Below, in pieces: positions 45,001 to 55,605 of a stretch of 64,000 nucleotides of DNA (position 1 is its first letter; every line of letters starts with the position of its first letter). The DNA lies in contig NC_133156.1 of assembly GCF_040802235.1 (NCBI RefSeq), positions 143,575,173 to 143,639,172 on the forward strand, written 5' to 3'. Source of the DNA: Manis javanica. Its lineage: Eukaryota > Chordata > Mammalia > Pholidota > Manidae. Below the pieces are notes generated by a model. The model saw only the letters and a list, made by a program, of their open reading frames with translations, did not search any database and was not told the DNA's origin. A program made the translations under genes and the position numbers.

Positions 45001-45778
45001 AAACATGAGTGTCCTCTTCTTGAACATATCTCCCTGGGCAAGGAAAACAACAGCAAAAATGAGCAAGTGGGACTACATTAAGCTGAAAAGCTTCTGTACA
45101 GCGAAAGACACTATCAATAGAACAAAAAGGAACCCTACAGTATGGGAGAATATATTTGAAAATGACACATCCGATAAAGGCTTGACGTCCAGAATATATA
45201 AAGAGCTCACACGCCTCAACAAACAAAAAACAAATAACCCAATTAAAAAATGGGCAGAGGAACTGAACAGACAGTTCTCTAAAAAAGAAATACAGATGGC
45301 CAACAGACACATGAAAAGATGCTCCACATAGCTAATTATCAGAGAAATGCAAATTAAAACTACAATGAGGTATCACCTCACACCAGTAAGGATAGCTGCC
45401 ATCCAAAAGACAAACAACAACAAATGTTGGCGAGGCTGTGGCGAAAGGGGAACCCTCCTACACTGCTGGTGGGAATGTAAATTAGTTCAACCATTGTGGA
45501 AAGCAGTATGGAGGTTCATCAAAATGCTCAAAACAGACCTACCATTTGACCCAGGAATTCCACTCCTAGGAATTTACCCTAAGAACACAGCAATCAAGTT
45601 TGAGAAAGACAGATGCACCCCTATGTTTATCACAGCACTATTTACAATAGCCAAGAGTTGGAAGCAACCTAAATGTCCGTCGGTAGATGAATGGATAAAG
45701 AAAATGTGGTACATATACACAATGGAATACTACTCAGCCATAAGAAGAGGGCAAATCCTACCATTTGCAGCAACATGA
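42042..45778 (+). pseudogene. L1 ORF2p: endonuclease and reverse transcriptase, broken
   Basis: ORF2p nicks target DNA and reverse transcribes L1 RNA. The start at 42042 (MAIS...TLNVNGLN) is the usual one. The endonuclease is complete in the first frame to 42980: Asn in TLNVNGLN, Glu in LQETHL, NIYAPN, GDFNTPL and SDHKGI. The frame then changes near 42955-42980, near 43440-43450 and in an A-run at about 44160-44167, and a TAG interrupts at 45329-45331. The reverse transcriptase keeps its TRQGCPLSP and FADD (44134-44145) boxes. The C-terminal CX3CX7HX4C cysteine motif lies at about 45425-45478. The ends match full-length ORF2, so this is decay by point changes, not truncation. Confidence 0.93.
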
Positions 45779-46235
45779 ATGGAGCTGGAGAGTATTATGC
45801 TCAGTGAAATAAGCCAAGTGGAGAAAGAGAAATACCAAATGATTTCACTCATCTGAGGAGTATAGGAACAAAGGAAAAACTGAAGGAACAAAACAGCAGC
45901 GGAATTACAGAACCCAAAAATGAACTAACAGGTACCAAAGGGAAAGGAACTGGGGAGGATGGGTGGGCAGGGAGGGATAAGGTGGAGGGAAGAAGAAGGG
46001 GGGTATTAAGATTAGCATGCATGGGGGCGGGAGGGAGAAAGGGGAGGGTGGGCTGCACAACACAGAGAGGACGAGTAGTGACTCTACAACATTTTGCTGA
46101 GCTGATGGACAGTAACCGTAATGTGGTTTTTAGGGGGGACCTGATATAGGGGAGTGCATAGTAAACATAGTATTCTTCATGTAAGTATAGATTAAAAATT
46201 AAAAAAAAAAAAAAGAAAGAAAGAAAGAAAGAAAA
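45779..46235 (+). other. L1 3'UTR and A-tail with (GAAA)n
   Basis: A G-rich tract (about 45950-46050; GGGGAGGATGGG, GGGCGGGAGGGAG) of the kind conserved in mammalian L1 3'UTRs, then GTAAGTATAG and the A-tail from 46201. GAAA units from about 46211-46235 are a common degenerate extension of old A-tails. Confidence 0.8.
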
Positions 46236-46394
46236 GGGGGATTACTGCTTGATAGGATAAAACTATTGGTAAATCAAAGATCAACGCATGCTTTAAAAAT
46301 CCTTAGTGTTGATCACTTAAAGGGTGTCAGATGATCAGCTATGGAGGTACTCTTTTCTGATAATATTCCTTTCTCTTAATAAAAAAAAAAAAAA
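46236..46394 (+). other. Extra sequence after L1 tail, second A-tract
   Basis: About 145 bp that is neither L1 nor recognisable as any repeat, ending in a 14-base A-run (46381-46394) preceded by TTAAT. It lies within the 12-bp duplication that bounds the composite, so it was probably carried in with the L1 or belongs to the following retroposon. Confidence 0.5.
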
Positions 46395-46559
46395 GCAGTC
46401 CCTGTGTGCTGACCTCCAATGAGTTCTGCACAGTGGTATAGAGGGCATGTCAATGTGTGGGCAAAGGGTCTATTTGTTTCTATGCAGAAGATCAAGGCCT
46501 AGCTCGGATACCCAGAAAATGAACTAAGATATGATATGAGGAGGAGCTTCCGGCATCAG

Positions 46560-47085
46560 CACTCTCTGGAGGACTTGTGCCAGGGGGATGATCATCAAAA
46601 AGCCTCCACAGGTATCCGGACGATGCTGCGGTTGTGGCTGCATCCAGCACACTGTCTCCTGGACTTGCCATAGGAATGAGGAGGGAGATGTCTAGGCTGG
46701 CATGTGCATACAGTGAGACAACGAATTTGACCGGATCTGTACTGTTGGAACTCAACTAGGAGTTGGGAGGGATGCAAGGTGTAGCACTCCAAAATCTTAT
46801 GACTATAGACTATCTACGGTTAAAAGAACATATGGGATGTGAACAGATCCCAGAAATGGGCTGCTTTAATTTGTCTGATTTCTCTCAGACGGTTCAAGTA
46901 CAGTTGGACAATATCCATCATATCATAGACAAATTTTCACAAATGCCTAGGGTGCCTAAATGGTTTTCTTGGCTTCACTGGAGATGGCTGGTAATTATAG
47001 ATTTGCTTTGTTTATGTCACCGTATTCCTATTATGTTAATATGTGTGTGCAAATTAGTTAGTAGTTTAAAACCTATACATACTTA
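46560..47085 (+). pseudogene. ERV env TM remnant (gamma-type)
   Basis: Frame 2 reads as an envelope transmembrane subunit fragment, with a stop at 46757-46759. It has the LQN....DYL helix typical of the immunosuppressive-domain region, followed by GCEQIPEMGCFNLSD. This is a CX6CC disulfide motif in which the second-last Cys has become Gly, and then a helical stretch and a hydrophobic membrane segment (LVIIDLLCL..). Such CX6CC motifs belong to gamma/class I-type envelopes, unlike the betaretroviral Env at 34788. It is not translatable as a whole. Confidence 0.65.
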
Positions 47086-47689
47086 AGGTACTCTACAAGA
47101 AGATATGTCAAAGAAGTAATCAATCCTCCCATGTTTCCTTCCATATGCTGCATCTGTAGCTTTTCTTCTTTCTTCCTAATTACCACCCTTAAATAGAATT
47201 CGTGCCTCATATCGAATTTACTGAGTATCATAATTCCTCCAGGTGTAAAGATACCTCGAGACAAGTGCTGGGCATAGAAGCCACAGGGCATAAATCTGCA
47301 AAGAAGTAAAAAGCTAACCTTTTCAAACAATATGGCTTCTCTCTCACTTACCAACTTTACATTTCCCTGTATGGTCCCGGAAGATGACTGGTTATCCAGA
47401 GACGGATAAGATGCCTCAAGGGAGGAACAACCTAAGACAGGCACAGTCGCAGGGGGGCCATCAGGTTAGAATTTGGGGATCAACAGAGGTAAGGCTCAGA
47501 ACCTCACCCCCCCTGCTTTGAGAGAAATCTTCTGCATCCATGGATGTCTTGCTGCCCTTGTCTAGCCTGGATTAATACTTAGTCCATAGGCACACACCTG
47601 ATCATCTGATCATCTACATTTGCCCTCTTATAGCACTAAACTATGTTTTCTACCTTTATCTTGCATCTACCTACCACTTCAGCATTTTA

Positions 47690-47719
47690 TTAAAAATAAA
47701 AATAATAATAATAATAAAG
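47690..47719. repeat. (AAT)n simple repeat
   Basis: AAAAATAAAAATAATAATAATAATAA-type run just before the polypurine-like tract and LTR-like segment. Confidence 0.85.
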
Positions 47720-47726
47720 GGAAAAA

Positions 47727-48046
47727 TGTGGGATCAACATATAAATCAAGTACAAAAATCAAATGAATATTCATATTTGACCTGATTGTTTATAGTTCAT
47801 AATGCATGATCAAAATCGAAAGTTTCTGTGATGAATACCCTTGTACTGTTCACCATGTAAGAATTTATTCACTATGTAAGAATTTGTTCCCCATGTAAGA
47901 ACTTGTTTGTTGTGCTTCAGAAGATTGGAGACTGACGAGAATTAGACTTGAGATGGATTAATGGTTGTACATTGAGCATTGACCCCCCTATACTGAATTT
48001 TATTGTTGTTAACCATTTGATCAATAAATATGAGAGATGCCCTCTC
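47727..48046 (+). repeat. LTR-like 3' end of the ERV retroposon
   Basis: Begins TGTGGGATCAAC right after a purine tract, as a 3' LTR would. It contains three imperfect tandem copies of a CATGTAAGAATTTGTTC-like unit (about 47853-47913), an AATAAA at 48023-48028, and ends with GCCCTCTC before the A-tract. It corresponds to U3 plus R of an LTR. The family looks familiar but I cannot name it. Confidence 0.65.
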
Positions 48047-48063
48047 AAAAAAAAAAAAAAAAT

Positions 48064-48075
48064 ATAAGGATTTTG
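48064..48075. repeat. Right target duplication of L1 composite
   Basis: ATAAGGATTTTG, an exact 12-base copy of 39407-39418, right after the third A-tract (with one extra T before it). Together with the left copy it brackets 8.6 kb. Confidence 0.85.
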
Positions 48076-50584
48076 TAAGAGCCCGACAAGCAAGGACTGT
48101 GAGTTGGTGATGGTCATTTGGAAGAGGCTACCAAGTGTGAGCTTTAGGACAACCTGTCAGAGCTCAGGTCCCCTGCTTGAAGGGAGGGTTGATTGTGTAG
48201 GGCTCCTGTGGAAGTAAGTAAGCTCACATAGGATAAGAAATGGACTTTCAGAACTGAGTTTCTTGCACAATCATTGGCAGGCTAGCTGGCTCTGGAACCT
48301 CTACACAAAACGAGCTGAGTGAGCAGGAGCCCTCACAGTTGCTGGGTGGTGGAGGTTGGCTGTGAGAGCTGGCTGTTGCTTGGGAGGACTGTTACCTGGG
48401 TTGGTTTCAATGATGTGAAAAGGTTAACAGATCAGGAGAGTGTCATTACAACATCTTGTGAAGCTGACATAGCACCTTTAATCTGGGAATCAAGGACTGA
48501 TTTTGGTCCTTCTCAGAGAAGCTCTTCTGCCTTTGTGCACCCACCTTCTCTGTCTTATTCTCTGGACAGCCCCATGTCCTCAAAAACTATCTGGAGCAAG
48601 TGCCAGTTCCCAGGACTCCATGTGCAGACTGGATTTTCTTGAGATTTAAAGTCTTGAGATGGAAGGAACTCGGGCCATCAGGCCGTCCTTTTACTGTCTG
48701 TCTGTTCTTCCAGGTACCAGAGCAGGACCCATTTGGTGTGCTCTGGGTAGAGGTGTTGTCAGTGAGGAACAAACAGAGGTTAATGAAAAGCAGAGCTCGT
48801 AAAAGGTAATTGTTTCTTTGATTGTAATCACTGATTTTGTGGGGAGAGTGAAATAAGAGAAGAGACTTTAATTTAGGTAACAGCGTGACATTAAGCTGCT
48901 TGATTATGCTTCTCAAAAGCAATGAATTTGGAAGCACACATGAGAGTAAGTTCCCAAAGGGCGAGTTCATCCTTGGAGAGCAACAGCGTATGTCTCTTGG
49001 TAAATCACAGTGTGGATGTTCTGGGGAACATTACTCACCAATACTACTGCATTCACATATTCTACTCACCAGTTCTACCAGTCTAATCATCGGTGTATTT
49101 TCCCAGTGGGCTGTAGGCTCTTTGGGGGAAAAAGTCAATGGATCTTGACCTTTACATGTTTATACTATTCACAAATACTTGACACTCAAATGTCTGTTGA
49201 AAGATTGAATGAATGAAGGAAGGAGACAAGGCTAGTCTGGTTCAGGTAAAGTCAAGATTATAAGCACTTGCTACTTCTCCTAAGTAACCTACACTGCAAA
49301 AGATCTTTCTTCAAGGGGAAACTTGTCTACCAACAGTCGGGTATCAGAAGAACGTTGTGAAACAAAGCAGAGCTGACCACTGTACCAGGGACCACCCAAA
49401 AGATTTCTAAGGCCTAAATGTGAAGGTTTCATTACCTTGGGCAGTCTCAAAATGGCCACCCTTGAAAATTTAAAACTTTCTATGTCTGGAAGACCATCTG
49501 TTAATTCAAACCAAGGTAAAGCTAAACAAAGTGTGTATCACCACACCTGCTCTCCTTTGCTGTCCAATTCCTGCTCAAGGACTTAAGATAAGAATGTTTG
49601 CCCTTCTGCGTAATGCCCTTTGGTACCAAGATGTCACCAACCCAACACCTTTTTTAAGCTTCCTATTTCATGTAAACATAATGTACCCCTTTGAAATTCT
49701 TTTTTACCTGTCTCTCTGAGGACATGAAAAATATCTGTATGATACAGGCCCCTTGAAATGTTTCTCCTCCCTGTGGGAATCCATGTTTCCAGGCTTAGAT
49801 CCTTAGTTTGGCTCAGATAAACCTGTCTTTATTTCAAGGTGATTTTAATGAATTTCTCATTGACAGCATCATTATTTATGCAAGAGGAATACATATGACA
49901 TGCATTCTCTACAGAGTGATATTTCCTCCAATAAAGCAAAAACTGGTTCTTGGGGTGGGCGAGTGAAAAAACATCTTAGGTATGGTGATGATTCGTGGAC
50001 CTCTAAAGCTGTCGTTGTGCACAAACAGATACATGGTGTGTCTGTGCTGTTAAAATTTCTTGGGAAGCGGAGATTAGAAAACCTCTGAAATAGCTCCTTG
50101 TTGGGGAGGGGTGGCGATGAAAAGAAGGCTGAGAAGCACCGCTCTGCATTACAGGGCATCGTTTCAGTTGCCAAGCTTCAAGGCCTGGCTCACATTCAGG
50201 TTTCTGGGAAGCCTCCCTCTCTTCTGCAGTCTGTGGCGACGTCTGAATTTCTCTGAAGCCCTTTCGTGAGATCGTAGGAGTCAGTTCACGTGGGGCAGCT
50301 ATCGGTTGGGCTGAGTCCTGGATGGCTAAGCTGCTGCAGGTGACCCCATGGGCTGCTGCAGGGCTGGGCTCCCAGGCACTCTAGAGTCAGTGGAGGGGCA
50401 GGAGATAGTGGGGCCTCGTGACAGCGCCAGCACAGAGGGCAGAGCCTGGGTTGCCAGTGAGAGACGGCGTTGCGATCAGGCTGCAGATAGGAGCTTCTAA
50501 GAAGGCAAGGAGAGCCTTCACTAAACCCCAAGGGCTTTCATTTCTTCCGCGTTGGCCTGTGGGTTGACTTCAACATACAGGATT
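48076..50584. other. Noncoding; one possible LTR remnant
   Basis: No gene. About 49430-49850 ends in TTTGGCTCAGATAAACCTGT and TTTATTTC, which is reminiscent of the R/U5 end of an ERV LTR, but I cannot confirm an LTR start or family. The GC-rich part near 50290-50530 has only chance frames. Confidence 0.4.
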
Positions 50585-50732
50585 GGAACACTGATTCATT
50601 TATCTGGTTATTTACTCAATCAGTATGTATTAACTACCTACTGTGTACCAGGCATGATCCTGGGTACTGGATACCTAGCAACAAACTAGAAGGATTCTGC
50701 TCTCTGGAGCTTAATCCTTGAGGGGAAGCCAG
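50585..50732. repeat. Ancient L2/MIR-age repeat
   Basis: TTTACTCAATCAGTATGTAT, TACTGTGTACCAGGCATGAT and CTGGGTACTGGATACCTAGC follow a very common old mammalian repeat pattern (..TACTATGTGCCAGGCACTGTTCTAGGCACTGG..). Strongly diverged, so the name is left open. Confidence 0.5.
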
Positions 50733-50948
50733 GTGAAGGGAATAAGGAGGTATAAACTTCCCATTATAAAATAAAGAAGTCATGGGAATGAAAAGCATAG
50801 GAAATATAGTCAATAATATTGTAATAACTTTGTATGGTGACAGATGGTAATCACACTTATCTGTAATTGTTGAATTGCTATGTTGTAGACCTGAAACCAA
50901 TATAGTATTACATATGAAGTATACTTCAATAAAAAAGTGTAAAAAAAT
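50733..50948 (+). repeat. L1 3' end, plus strand, 5' truncated
   Basis: Typical 3' end of an L1 type I associate with Laurasiatheria: GGAAATATAGTCAATAATAT, TGTAATAACTTTGTATGGTG, GACAGATGGTAATCACACTT, CTATGTTGTAGACCTGAAAC, then ATATGAAGTATACTTCAATA and an A-rich tail. About 215 bp, so heavily 5' truncated. Confidence 0.85.
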
Positions 50949-52643
50949 AATAACACAGCAGGTCATACCACATGAAACTGGATGGAGGGACAGAGAATAA
51001 TGAATGCTGCTTTAGATCAGGATGGGCCGCTGAGTAGAGGGCACAGGAGCGATGAGAATGGCCCAGCTGGGGCAGGGCTGAGACAAGTGCCTCCCTGGCT
51101 GGGAAATACTCCTGCAAAGGAACGTGGCAGGAAGGGAAATACACTCTGGCTACATGCTGGAGAATAGACTGTAAAGGGATGGGAGAAAGTGAAGGAGGCC
51201 ATTGCAGCAGTGAAGCTATAGATGGTGGCCCGGAAGGCGGCCCTGGTCCGATTGAACTTAAGCTTGGAGGTAGGGCCGATTGGGTTTCATGGAATGGATG
51301 TGGGGTGTGAGGGAAATGAAGACACCAAAGATGATTTCCTGGCTTTTGACTTGGGATACAAAGTAAGGGGAAGAACCTTGGCTAAGATGGAGAGGACTGG
51401 GGGGAGGAGGAGGTCTAGGAAAAAAAGTTTAATATTCCCTTTCATATGCAAGTGGAGATATCAAATAGTTAAATATACAAATCAAGCGTTCAGTGGAGAG
51501 GTCAATGATGGGGATAATCTTAGGAAACTGAAACTGTAGCCAGGACCTGAGGGACACAATAACCCCGCACTACTTTGCTTTAAGAACCACTCATGGCGAA
51601 CGTGGCATATTCTACCTTTGCCATGGGCTGCCTTTCCTGTGGGAATAACTTGTGTATAGAACAGAGCAACTGATAAATTCCTAGTCAGGGCTCAGATCTC
51701 TTGCTTCTTGGTGTCTGTTGTAGTACATGTAGGAACTTGGTGACACGTGGGGCTTTTTCATTTTGGACTGTTGTTCAGAGAGAAGCCCAGCTACATTTTC
51801 TCACCGAGAAACCTGGGAGGGCTCTTTCTGGCTCTGAGTGGGAATGGGTCGTCAGGGCCTCCTTCACCTCTAAGCAGTCGCCGTGACCTCCCACCTCTGC
51901 CTCGGGGGGTCCCCAGAGGCGAGGACTGAGGGCCCTCCGTGCCTTACCTCTTAACTGGACCTCCCATTTTTCTCAACTGAAGCAAAACCAAAACTAAACA
52001 AAACCAAAAATATTAAGTGAGACTTGAGCCCTATTTAGGAAACATGGAGAGCATAGTTACCCCTCTTTTCTTTCTTTCTTGTATCCCAGGAGTTAATGTT
52101 TCGTTTCCCTTGGTAGAAGTGAAAGGAAGGCTCCCCTCTTTCTATTTGCTTTGTAATGTTTGTTTAGCAACTCCTGAGCAGTGGCAGGAAGTTACAACCA
52201 GTCTGAGTCACTCGTTCTTAGATCTGTGTTCCTTGCGGATGGAGAAGTGGTCTTCTCCTAAAATCTCTGACAGGGAAGATGAGAGAAAGAGCTGGAGGTG
52301 TGGCAGCCACTTAAGAATGAGAAAGTGCTTTTACTACAAAAGTCTCCTAATGGCACAGATGAGACTTCATCGTAAAAGGTACAGATTCTGTCCAGAGTAT
52401 TTTGAGAAACCTCTGAAGCATTTAGCAGACATCAGTGCTATTTTCATAACGGTGTATACTATTATTTTCTTACTTTTAAGGGGAGGAAGAAGGGGTGAAG
52501 GCATGGATGGGCATGTAGAGAGGACAAGGAGGTTTAGTTTGGCAGGAGCGGCAGGAAATAAGGACTCTGGGGCCAGATCCTAGAGCCTTTGGTGCTGGGC
52601 TAAGTGGTCGCTACTCTAGGCAATGGGGAACTGTTGAGGATTC
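50949..52643. other. Noncoding; parts of an ancient repeat
   Basis: About 51165-51540 (GAGGCCATTGCAGCAG.., TGGATGTGGGGTGTGAGGGA, GACACCAAAGATGATTTCC) and about 52490-52640 (GGCAATGGGGAACTGTTGAG) read as pieces of one old dispersed repeat that I recognise but cannot name, probably the same as at 11200-12240. The 188-codon frame at 52017-52583 has no domain or homologous look and is judged chance. Confidence 0.4.
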
Positions 52644-53765
52644 TTTTTTTTTAAATGAAGTGTAATTAACATATAACATTAGTTGCAGGTGTATAACATC
52701 ATTTGGTATTTGTTTATATTGTGAAATGATCAGTACAATAAGCCTAGTTAATATCTGTCCCCATACAGAGCTATATTTTTTTTATGATGACAATTTCTAA
52801 GATCTACTCTTTTAGCAACTTTCAAATATGCAATACAGTATTATTTATAGTCACCATGTCGTACATTATATCCCCTGGACTCATTTATCTTATAACTGGA
52901 AATTTGTACTATTTGACCCCCTTAAATCATTTCGCCCACCCACTGCCCCCCACGTCTGGCAACCATCAGTCTGTTCTCTTGAGATTCCATAACTGAGATG
53001 ATATGGTATTTGTTTTTCTTCATCTGACTTATTTCGCTTAGCACATACCCTGAAGGTCCATCCATGTGTTGCAAATGGCAATATTTTCTTTTTTATGGCC
53101 GGATAACATTCCATTTTATATACATATTCTTTTTCCACTCATCTATCGATGGATGCTTAGGTTCCTGCCTTGGCTGTCATGAATAGTTCTGCAGTGAGAA
53201 GGAGGGCGCATATATCTTTTCAAGTTAGTGTTTTCTTTTCCTTTGACCAAATACCCAGAGGTGGGGCTGCTGGATCATTATTAGGTAATTCCATTTTTAA
53301 TTTTTGAGGATCCTCATACTGCTTTCCATATCTGCTTTTCACTGTGGCTGCACCAATTCACATTCCCATCAACAGCAACTGATCTTCTCCACATTCTTGT
53401 CTTTTTGATAATAGCCATTCTAACAGGTGTGAGATGACAGCTCCCTATGGTTTTAATTTCATTTCCCTGATGATTAGTGATGCAGAGCACCTTTACATGT
53501 GCCTCTTGTCCATCTGTATGTCTTCTTTGGAGAAATGTCCAGTTCCTCTACCCATTTTTAAATACACTCGTTTTTTTTTTTTTGCTATTGAGTTCTTCAT
53601 ATATTTTCGATATTTACGCCTTATCAGATAGATGGTTTGTGAATATTTTCTCCCATTCCATAGGTTGCCTCTTTGTTTTGTTGATGGTTTCCTTTGCAGT
53701 GGTGAAGTTTCATGTAGTCCCACTTGTTTATTTTTTATTTTGAGGCCTTTAGTGTGTACTGTTCT
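52644..53765 (-). repeat. L1 fragment, minus strand, 5' truncated
   Basis: Begins with the reversed A-tail (TTTTTTTT) and 3'UTR (AAATGAAGTGTAATTAACAT, CCCACCCACTGCCCCCC). It then runs into the reverse complement of ORF2: TTCCATTTTATATACATATTC, GGGGCTGCTGGATCATTA, CTTTTTGATAATAGCCATTC, TCAGATAGATGGTTTGTGAA, CTTTGTTTTGTTGATGGTTT. The minus-strand frame 53493-53723 is a scrap of ORF2 C-terminal region. About 1.1 kb of the 3' end. Confidence 0.9.
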
Positions 53766-55479
53766 TAATCATTTTAGGTCAGGTTTCCAGAGAAGGCATG
53801 GCAGCACTCAGCCAAAACTTAATAAAACTGTGTAGCTTGAATCATTAACCCAGTTCATTGTGTGTTGTATCCAACAGGCAAAGATTTAGCATTTTCTGGT
53901 TAGGATCAAAAACAGAAAACAAAGCCTGAGGCCTGATACTGTCTTTAGGAATTATGCCCTCCTAAGGTTGATGGGCTAGTCATTGGGTTCCCACCATCGC
54001 CTATACATTTTGTAGCATGAGCATTTGTTAAAGTTAACTCCTCCCTTCCCTGACCCTACTAGGACTGACTGCTCACCAAGGATGTATAAGGAGAGGGTCT
54101 GCTGTGGGGCCAAGGAACCCAAAAGCTTATTTATCCTTATCACATCTGTCTATCTGAGGTACTGATCCATCAGGGACAAAATTTTTGGACCAAGGAGAGA
54201 AACACTGTCCAGAATTACATAAAGCATGCTCCATAATCTGTGACTCTGAGTGAATACAACTGGGATATCCACTGGTTCAGCCCCTGGCAGCAGCCATAAC
54301 CACATCTGACCCAGCAGGCAGTTCTCAGAATTTGAAAGGAAACTGGCTCTATTTTGGGATTATGGGAAAGCCAGTGGAATCTCACAGCCGGCTCCCCCCC
54401 ACTGCCCCATCCCAGAGCATTTTGCTAGGGATAGTTGGTGGGATATAGTTCTTTTCACATACGTGATTTTAATGGAATGCAAACAAATTTCTATTATAAT
54501 TACTCTGCCTTTTAAGCTGTGAATACAATATCTAGTGTATGTTTTAAAAATTCATTGAATTCATTACTTAATTCTGAAAAAATAATGCATCCTTAAAACA
54601 TGGATTTGACTTATAAATCTCTTTGAATACATATGAAACTAAACTAATAAAAATAAAGAGTAAGGAAAAAAAAATAAAGAGTAAGGATGAGGAGCTATAG
54701 GACTAAATTAAAACACATACTCAGAGGAGATGGAGCATCATTCAATAGAATAGCAAACAAATGATTCCCTTAAAGAAATCTCTAAAATTTGCCAAGAGTA
54801 ATGGAATCTTCATGGTCCTGAAATAAATCAAGGCCCTTGGCACAATCCTAATTTGCTTAAATGTGTAATGTCTCCCCACCCCCTGCCTTCCCCGCCCTAT
54901 CACCAATCCTAAATTAAAGGAGACTTGGCTTTGTTAATAGGTTAAACAAATCTATTGTATATTCCATATTTGCTATGTCCTTTCTTAAATATTTGGTTTT
55001 GAAATAATCCATTTTATACTTTCTCACTGTAGGAATCGTAAGACTAGAGCTGACGGCTACAGGTCATTGCCTGAGGACTCAGAGTGACTGCTATGGCCCT
55101 TGGTTCTCCTCTCCACACCAACTCACAAACCAGGCAGGGTGCATAATGCCTGTGTGTTGATAAAGCATTGTGTGCTCAGGCCCCAAGACAGATATTAATA
55201 ACTGTGCCACACTTGCACTAGCTTCTCCGTGGAATGCTGCAAATAGAGATCTATTCCATAACTGAGCGCAAAACCAGCCCGAGACCACATTGCTCCCTCC
55301 AGATATGATGGCCTCTCTTTTAATTCCTGCCAGTTCACCACATCAGCGATGTCTACAACGGGAGGAGAGGAGGCCTTGATAAGGGGCACCTATACCAGGG
55401 AAGAAGAGTGTGTGGAGGTCTGGTATAGAAGCTGCTAGAGACCAGCAATCAGGAGGCTGGCTTCTAGTGGGTCACCAAG
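53766..55479. other. Noncoding; no gene seen
   Basis: AT-rich. A short tandem duplication of AAATAAAGAGTAAGGA lies at about 54651-54686. No confident repeat otherwise. Confidence 0.5.
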
Positions 55480-55605
55480 CAGTAGTTCTCTGACCTTGGG
55501 CAAGCCATTTATTTCTTTGGATCTCATTTTCTTGGATCAAATTGAGAGATTTGGATTAAATCATCTTCAAAGCCGACTCTAAATGATTCTGTCAGTCCTT
55601 CCTCA
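55480..55605 (+). repeat. MIR SINE core, plus strand
   Basis: TCTGACCTTGGGCAAGCCAT, TTTCTTTGGATCTCATTTTC, GAGAGATTTGGATTAAATCA and CGACTCTAAATGATTCTG match the MIR core and downstream part. Diverged and partial. Confidence 0.7.

Larger units (their letters stand above)
39419..46235 (+). mobile_element. Full-length LINE-1, ORF1 intact, ORF2 broken
   Basis: A 6.8-kb L1: a 5'UTR beginning GAGGCCGAGCCAAGATGGCGGC, with GC-rich tandem units, ORF1, ORF2, a G-rich 3'UTR (GGGGAGGGTGGGCTGC region) and an A-tail at 46201-46214 extended by GAAA repeats. The 3'UTR is unlike that of human L1. It is 5' complete. ORF2 carries three frame changes and a stop, so the copy is probably dead in cis. No target duplication is found directly after its own tail; the match to the left flank lies 1.8 kb further on at 48064. 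Confidence 0.95.
46395..48063 (+). mobile_element. Processed retroviral (ERV) transcript, retroposed
   Basis: A 1.65-kb segment with an env TM remnant, a polypurine-like AAAGGGAAAAA just before a TG, then about 320 bp of LTR-like DNA that stops 19 bases after an AATAAA and runs straight into an A-tract (48047-48062). Ending at a poly(A) site, not at a full LTR end, means it was copied from an mRNA, presumably by L1 machinery, not integrated as a provirus. No downstream partner LTR exists. Confidence 0.7.

Noticed and set aside
46236-46394. Right target duplication of the L1 directly after its tail
   Set aside because: No match to ATAAGGATTTTG there; the only exact match is at 48064.
47073-47444. 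Minus-strand 123-codon frame in the ERV retroposon
   Set aside because: Opposite to the env and LTR orientation; no domain.
52017-52583. 188-codon open frame, plus strand
   Set aside because: No recognisable domain, its 3' third overlaps an ancient dispersed repeat, and nothing suggests a promoter or splice structure.
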